This document shows positions 59,809 through 64,000 of a DNA stretch of 64,000 nucleotides, in pieces (the stretch's first letter is position 1; every line of letters starts with the position of its first letter). The translations under genes were made by a program, and so were the position numbers. The stretch is taken from assembly GCF_014652435.1 (NCBI RefSeq), contig NZ_BMYU01000001.1:806001-870000 (forward strand), written 5' to 3'. The DNA is from Cognatundibacterium squillarum. Its GTDB lineage: Bacteria > Pseudomonadota > Gammaproteobacteria > Burkholderiales > Burkholderiaceae_D. The notes under the pieces are model-generated. The model saw only the letters and a program-made list of their open reading frames with translations. It had not been told where the DNA came from and did not search any database.

Positions 59809-60123
59809 AATTCCACAGACCCGAAATCCCGCCCTTCCCGCCGACCACATCCACTCGCCCCCATTTTGTAATACTTAGCGCACACAGCCGGCATTCGCCG
59901 TCGCCAACGCGAATCGCAGGAACTTGTTACACTGTGCAGTATCTATGCATTTTCTGCAGTAAAACCACCAACACGGCAATCACCTCCGGCAAGACCCTGC
60001 ATCCACTGCGTGAAGTTTCATCTACCTGATAACTTTATCAGGAAGACAAGGTAACAATCGCCGTTGACAATGTCTTTCTGACCATTCCCGTGAACCTGCA
60101 GTCTTTTTCTGATCGGATTTTCC
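59809..60123. other. Gap before rarD
   Basis: These 315 bp contain no convincing gene. The only structure seen is a 7-bp hairpin CCTGATA/TATCAGG at 60025-60042 without a T tract. A TTGACA at 60064 has no matching -10 box at the right distance. Confidence 0.6.
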
Positions 60124-61014
60124 ATGCGTCGTAACGGTACTTTACTGGCAGGCTCTGCTTACACTATCTGGGGATTATTCCCGCTGTATTTCAAAGCACT
60201 GCACAGTGTGCCTTCGCTGGAAATTCTGCTGAACCGCATGGTCTGGTCGCTGCTGTTTCTGATCGGCATTCTGACCTGGAAAAAGCACTGGGGCTGGATT
60301 TCACAAGCCATACGGAACCCGAAGCTGGTGATGAGTTTCGCACTCAGTGCAACGCTGCTGTCGGCTAACTGGCTGGTATATATCTGGGCGGTAAATGAGG
60401 GGCGTGTGATTGATGCCAGCCTCGGTTATTTCATCACGCCGCTGGTGAATATTCTGCTCGGTGCTGTCGCCCTGCGCGAACGTATGCGCACAATGCAGTG
60501 GGTCGCCGTCAGCTTTGCGGCGGCTGGTGTGCTGTGGCTGACCTGGCTGACCGGTAACTTGCCGTGGATTGGCCTGACACTGGCGCTGACTTTCGGCACT
60601 TACGGCTTACTGCGTAAAACCTCATCGCTGGGTGCGCTGGAAGGTTTGTCGCTGGAGACTGCGCTGCTGTTCCCGTTTGCCGGTGGCTATCTGTGCTGGC
60701 TGGCACTGCAGGGACAGAATGCGTGGTTCACGCAGGACAGCCATGTGGTGACCATGCTGTTACTGACCGGACCGGTCACCGCGATACCGCTGCTGCTGTT
60801 TGCCGCCGGCGCGCGCAAAATTCCGTTGACCACACTCGGCATCCTGCAATACATTTCGCCGATGGTGCAATTTCTGATGGGTATCTGGCTGTTTCATGAA
60901 CCGTTTAATGCACAGAAACTCGCCGGTTTCGCGCTGATCTGGCTGGCCCTGATACTGTATTCAGCCGAAGGCATCTGGATGAATTTACGCAAATCCGAGG
61001 CTAAACCTGCCTGA
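60124..61014 (+). CDS. rarD: EamA-family transporter, RarD type
   Basis: The 296-aa protein has ten predicted membrane helices forming two EamA repeats. The RarD subfamily features are visible: GSAYTIWGLFPLYFKALHSV at the start, NWLVYIWAVNEGRVIDASLG with the GYFI run, and GILQYISPMVQFLMGIWLFH in the second repeat. The transported compound is unknown. It ends 61 bp before the TPP aptamer and is not part of the riboswitch unit. Confidence 0.93.
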   Translation: MRRNGTLLAGSAYTIWGLFPLYFKALHSVPSLEILLNRMVWSLLFLIGILTWKKHWGWISQAIRNPKLVMSFALSATLLSANWLVYIWAVNEGRVIDASLGYFITPLVNILLGAVALRERMRTMQWVAVSFAAAGVLWLTWLTGNLPWIGLTLALTFGTYGLLRKTSSLGALEGLSLETALLFPFAGGYLCWLALQGQNAWFTQDSHVVTMLLLTGPVTAIPLLLFAAGARKIPLTTLGILQYISPMVQFLMGIWLFHEPFNAQKLAGFALIWLALILYSAEGIWMNLRKSEAKPA

Positions 61015-61075
61015 GAACGCCGGGCGTTATGCGGCTGTCAACGCAATACCGCTGAAATCCGTGTAAAATCCGCTG

Positions 61076-61218
61076 CACGCTAGGGGTCCCGGCTGTTATG
61101 CCGGGTGAGAGAGTCCCTTATACCTGATCTGGATCATGCCAGCGTAGGAAAGCGCACAGCGAACAAAGTTCCTTCTTTCTTGCTTCCGGCGCTCTCTGGC
61201 ATATCTGTTTAACGAGAG
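61076..61218 (+). promoter_or_regulatory. TPP riboswitch (thi element) controlling the TonB receptor
   Basis: The aptamer runs from about 61076 to 61155 and has the invariant features TAGGGGT at the 5' side, GTGAGAGAGTCCCTTATACC, and CTGATCTGGATCATGCCAGC followed by GTAGGAAAGC. The CTGATCTGGAT and AGCGTAGG blocks are near-diagnostic for TPP binding. Downstream, CTCTC (61192-61196) can pair with GAGAG (61214-61218), which is the ribosome-binding region of the receptor gene. This suggests TPP blocks translation initiation, but the expression platform is my inference. Confidence 0.93.
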
Positions 61219-61224
61219 TACCGA

Positions 61225-63342
61225 ATGTCTGCCAATACTTTTCCTTGTTCTAAACGCCCTGTTGTTCTTGCCCTGTCTCTGGCATTTGTGATGCCGGTAG
61301 CGATGGCGGAAGAAAAAACTGAAGCACCCCAGTCTGTTGTCATCAAAAGCCGTAAGGCAGATAACAGCGCTGAACTGACACGTAGCGCCGGCAAAATCGA
61401 TACACCCCTGCAGGACACACCGTTTTCCGTGAACCGCTTTGATGCGCGCCAGCTGCAGGACCTCGGAGCCCGCATGACCACCGATGTCAGCCGCTTTGAT
61501 GCCAGCATCAACGATGCCTACAACGCCGTCGGATATGCAGAACAATTCTCGATTCGCGGTTTCGCGCTGGACAATAACAGCAGCTACCGTAAGGACGGTT
61601 TCATTATTCCGGCCGATGCATCCATTCCGCTGGAAAACAAAGAAGCCGTGGAAGTACTAAAAGGCGTAGCTGGCTTTCAGTCCGGCATGACCACACCGGG
61701 CGGCTATATCAACTACGTTGTTAAACGTCCGCTGACCAGCCCGCTGCGCACCCTGAATCTGGAATTGTCTGAGCGCGGTACACGCTATGCTGCAGTGGAT
61801 GTGTCTGAACAGTTAGCCGGAACACCGGTCAGCATTCGTCTGAATGCAGCGGCCGAACAAATGCGCTCGGTGATTCGCGGCGCCAACGGCAATCGTGAAT
61901 TTTTCTCGGCTGCGGTGGATCTGAAAACCGGCAGCAATGGCCTTTTGCGCGCTGATATCGATTACCAGCACAAATCCCAGCTCAGCGCACCGGGCTTCCA
62001 GTTGTGGAATGGCACGGATCTGCCACGCGGTATCAGCGCCGATATGATGCTGAATGTGCAGCCGTGGGCTAAACCGGTCGATACCAAATCCCTGAATCTG
62101 GGGCTGCAGTACCAGTACAGTCTGAACAGCGACTGGCAATTCCGTACCGGCGCGAATCTGCACCGCTTCCAGCGCGACGATTACACCGCATTCCCGTGGG
62201 GCTGCACCAGCGGCAATCTGTTCCCCGGTTATTGCGCTAACGGTGACTTCGATATGTATGATTACCGCAGCCTGAACGAAGCGAAATATCTGGTGGCCAC
62301 CGATACCGGCTTGCAAGGCAAATGGAGCGCGGCAGGTATGCAGCATGAAACTGCGTTCGGATTTGAAACCAGCCGCCGCCGTGACTATGCCGGTGACTAT
62401 GTATATGACTTCGCCGGCGTCAGCAATGTGTTTAACCCGGTTGCCGTACCGCCAAGCAGCAAACAGCCCGGCCCTGCTTCCCTGCGCCGCATGGATAAAG
62501 AAACCGCGCTGTATCTGCAAGACATCATCAGCCTGAACACCGAATGGAAACTGCACCTGAATACCCGCCGTGTGCAGCTGGACCGCGTTCAGTTCGACAA
62601 TCCCGGCTACAACCAGCAACACTGGGTTTCCGGCGCGGCCTTGGTGTACAAACCGGTCGCCAGCCTGACAACCTATCTGAGCCAGTCTCAGGGTCTGGAA
62701 TACGGCGGCATCGCACCGGTCGGCACCAATAATCCGAATCAGATGCTGAATCCGGTCCGCTCCCGTCAGACCGAAGCCGGTATCAAATACAGTGGCGACA
62801 ACCAGCTGCAACTGAGCGCTGCCATTTTCCAGATCACCAAGCCACTGGAACTGATTAACGCCGCCAATTACTATGTACAAACCGGCGAAGCCCGCCACCG
62901 CGGCATCGAACTGAACGCACAGGGTAACCTGCTGAAAGATCTGAAAGTGCTGGCCAGCTTCACCGCCATTGACACTGTTCAGCAGGATACCGGCAGCGCG
63001 GCTTACGATGGTAAGCAAGTGCTGAACGTACCGGGCCGCAAAGCCAGCATCACACTGGATTACAGCCTGCCGGTGGCTGGCCTCAGCGTACAGGGCGGCT
63101 GGCAGTATGCGAGCGAGAAAGCCTTCTCGCCGGATAACCGCATCATGGTACCTGGCTATTACGTGCTGAATGCCGGTGCGCGTTACCAGACCCGCATCAG
63201 CGGCGTACCGACCACCTTCCGTGCCCAGATCGACAACCTGACTGACCGCTTCTACTGGCGCGACGTGACCCAGTCGCTCGGCGGCTACCTGTTCCCGGGC
63301 GCACCGCGCACGGTTCGTTTGTCCGCTCAGCTGGCATTCTGA
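61225..63342 (+). CDS. TonB-dependent outer-membrane receptor (probable thiamin or precursor uptake)
   Basis: The 705-aa protein has a signal peptide (cut near AMA-EE), a plug domain (about 50-165, with DTPFSVNRFDARQLQDLGAR and VEVLKGVAGFQSGMTTPGGY) and a 22-strand barrel ending in PRTVRLSAQLAF with the terminal Phe. Overall it looks like a siderophore-type receptor. The TPP riboswitch directly upstream instead points to thiamin, its phosphates or a precursor as substrate. No partner ABC or ThiT-like gene lies in the window. The terminator is 26 bp downstream. Confidence 0.92.
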   Translation: MSANTFPCSKRPVVLALSLAFVMPVAMAEEKTEAPQSVVIKSRKADNSAELTRSAGKIDTPLQDTPFSVNRFDARQLQDLGARMTTDVSRFDASINDAYNAVGYAEQFSIRGFALDNNSSYRKDGFIIPADASIPLENKEAVEVLKGVAGFQSGMTTPGGYINYVVKRPLTSPLRTLNLELSERGTRYAAVDVSEQLAGTPVSIRLNAAAEQMRSVIRGANGNREFFSAAVDLKTGSNGLLRADIDYQHKSQLSAPGFQLWNGTDLPRGISADMMLNVQPWAKPVDTKSLNLGLQYQYSLNSDWQFRTGANLHRFQRDDYTAFPWGCTSGNLFPGYCANGDFDMYDYRSLNEAKYLVATDTGLQGKWSAAGMQHETAFGFETSRRRDYAGDYVYDFAGVSNVFNPVAVPPSSKQPGPASLRRMDKETALYLQDIISLNTEWKLHLNTRRVQLDRVQFDNPGYNQQHWVSGAALVYKPVASLTTYLSQSQGLEYGGIAPVGTNNPNQMLNPVRSRQTEAGIKYSGDNQLQLSAAIFQITKPLELINAANYYVQTGEARHRGIELNAQGNLLKDLKVLASFTAIDTVQQDTGSAAYDGKQVLNVPGRKASITLDYSLPVAGLSVQGGWQYASEKAFSPDNRIMVPGYYVLNAGARYQTRISGVPTTFRAQIDNLTDRFYWRDVTQSLGGYLFPGAPRTVRLSAQLAF

Positions 63343-63368
63343 TCGTCCGCACGCTGACGCAACAGCGT

Positions 63369-63428
63369 ACAGCCTGCCCCGCTCCGCACTGACGACCGTT
63401 CAGTACAGGCAGCGCGGCAGGCTGTTTT
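63369..63428 (+). terminator. Terminator of the TonB receptor gene
   Basis: The 10-bp stem ACAGCCTGCC/GGCAGGCTGT encloses a ~37-nt loop with its own partial pairing and is followed by TTTATTT. It lies 26 bp after the stop. Confidence 0.75.
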
Positions 63429-63526
63429 ATTTCTGGCTTTAGCAGGCACCAACAACGCGGGCTGACACCTTCAGATGACCTCAAGCACCTGCAGTCAAAC
63501 CGTGCCTGACTACTGCCACTGTGCAT

Positions 63527-63617
63527 AACTCCGCATCTGCATTTTCCGGACAGCCAGACTTTCTGCCGACGACCGCCGGATCGCTATGCAGAAATCGGCA
63601 TTTGAGGTGTTTTCAGG
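63527..63617 (+). repeat. Dispersed intergenic repeat, copy F
   Basis: Left module is TGTGCATAACTCCGCATCTG, core AGACTTTCTGCCGACGACCG, right module TATGCAGAAATCGGCATTTG, then TTTTCAGG units. The two modules agree at 15 of 20 positions. TTTCTGC/GCAGAAA can pair. It lies between the TonB receptor terminator and the GFA gene, on the same strand as both. No other feature is seen in this 430-bp gap. Confidence 0.9.
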
Positions 63618-63772
63618 GTGATTTCAGGCTGTTTCAGCGCTTTTCCGGCGCTGCCTCAGGCACGGTAAAGCGCCGGCAAAAAAGCTGTCCTTCCGGCAGT
63701 TCACACATGAAGTATGGTGAACGGCGATGTGTGTTTTAATACGCGTCCGATTCATTCGTGCTGGGATACGGA

Positions 63773-64000
63773 ATGCAACAACTGTCTACCGGAAGCTGCC
63801 TGTGCGGCCTGATCCGTTATGAAATTCAAGGGATGATCAACGATGTTTCACACTGCTACTGCCGCATGTGCCAAAAAGCACATGGTGCAGCCTGCGGCAG
63901 CTACGCCAATGTCCCGACCCATCAGTTCCGCTGGATACAGGGACAGGAATATCTGAAAACTTACCATTCCAGTCCCGGCGTACAACGCCTTTCCTGTCAG
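63773..64000 (+). CDS. GFA-family protein (glutathione-dependent formaldehyde-activating type), truncated at window end
   Basis: The frame from the ATG stays open for 76 codons to the last base. It reads GSCLCGLIRYEIQG with CxC, then HCYCRMCQKAHGAACGSYAN with the CxxC that binds zinc in GFA-family proteins. These are the two standard zinc-site motifs. Family members are often annotated as formaldehyde-activating enzymes, though many are of unknown function. The window cuts the gene, so length and end cannot be judged. Confidence 0.85.
   Translation, partial: MQQLSTGSCLCGLIRYEIQGMINDVSHCYCRMCQKAHGAACGSYANVPTHQFRWIQGQEYLKTYHSSPGVQRLSCQ

Noticed and set aside
61813..63018. 401-codon open frame on the minus strand
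   Set aside because: It is the antisense of the TonB receptor, a product of codon bias.

Overview
The window reads as a chromosome segment of a betaproteobacterium, most likely order Burkholderiales and plausibly family Oxalobacteraceae (a Herminiimonas/Undibacterium-like lineage). This rests on gene order and content: thrS-infC-rpmI-rplT-pheS-pheT-ihfA-merR, a full 14-gene nuo operon followed by DUF2818 and NUDIX genes, an ECF sigma/DUF3619/DUF3106/RDD cassette, DUF3460-scpA-panC, and a moderate G+C content. No species can be named from sequence alone. No prophage, CRISPR array, insertion sequence or rRNA operon is visible.

Layout. 1-7.1 kb: tail of an S9 peptidase, uvrB, an aromatic aminotransferase, three identical tRNA-Asn genes behind a consensus promoter, and a chemoreceptor. 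7.1-18.7 kb (minus strand): merR, ihfA, pheT, pheS, rplT, rpmI, infC, thrS, tRNA-Val, relA, a RidA-like gene and a hydrolase. 18.8-25.3 kb: ketone-body/polyhydroxybutyrate metabolism (bdhA, scoA-scoB, a PAS-LuxR regulator), a thioesterase/SDR pair and ETF-ubiquinone oxidoreductase. 25.4-43.3 kb (minus): NUDIX, DUF2818, nuoN back to nuoA, tRNA-Leu, secG, tpiA and a quinone oxidoreductase. 43.7-52.9 kb (minus): pnp, rpsO, leuA, a SIMPL-domain protein, ilvC, ilvH and ilvB. 53.3-64 kb (plus): the ECF sigma cassette, tetR, a LOG-family gene, DUF3460, scpA, panC, an orphan BtuF-like binding protein, rarD, a TPP riboswitch with a TonB-dependent receptor, and a truncated GFA-family gene.

Functional themes. 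The minus-strand blocks are housekeeping: translation, respiratory complex I, RNA turnover and branched-chain amino-acid synthesis. Several show regulation that can be read in the sequence: a probable AUA start in infC, hairpins before pheS and rpmI, a leucine-codon-rich mini-ORF before leuA, an Ile/Val-containing uORF before ilvB, and a TPP aptamer before the TonB receptor.

The most unusual signal is a dispersed ~100 bp repeat present six times (320-420 minus, 6824-6922 plus, 19696-19796 plus, 43449-43548 plus, 49290-49389 minus, 63527-63617 plus). All copies lie between genes, always beside at least one gene 3' end, and they align without gaps over at least 85 positions. Each has a near-invariant core and two imperfect direct repeats 65 nt apart. 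I do not recognise this family; it is the best candidate here for something undescribed.
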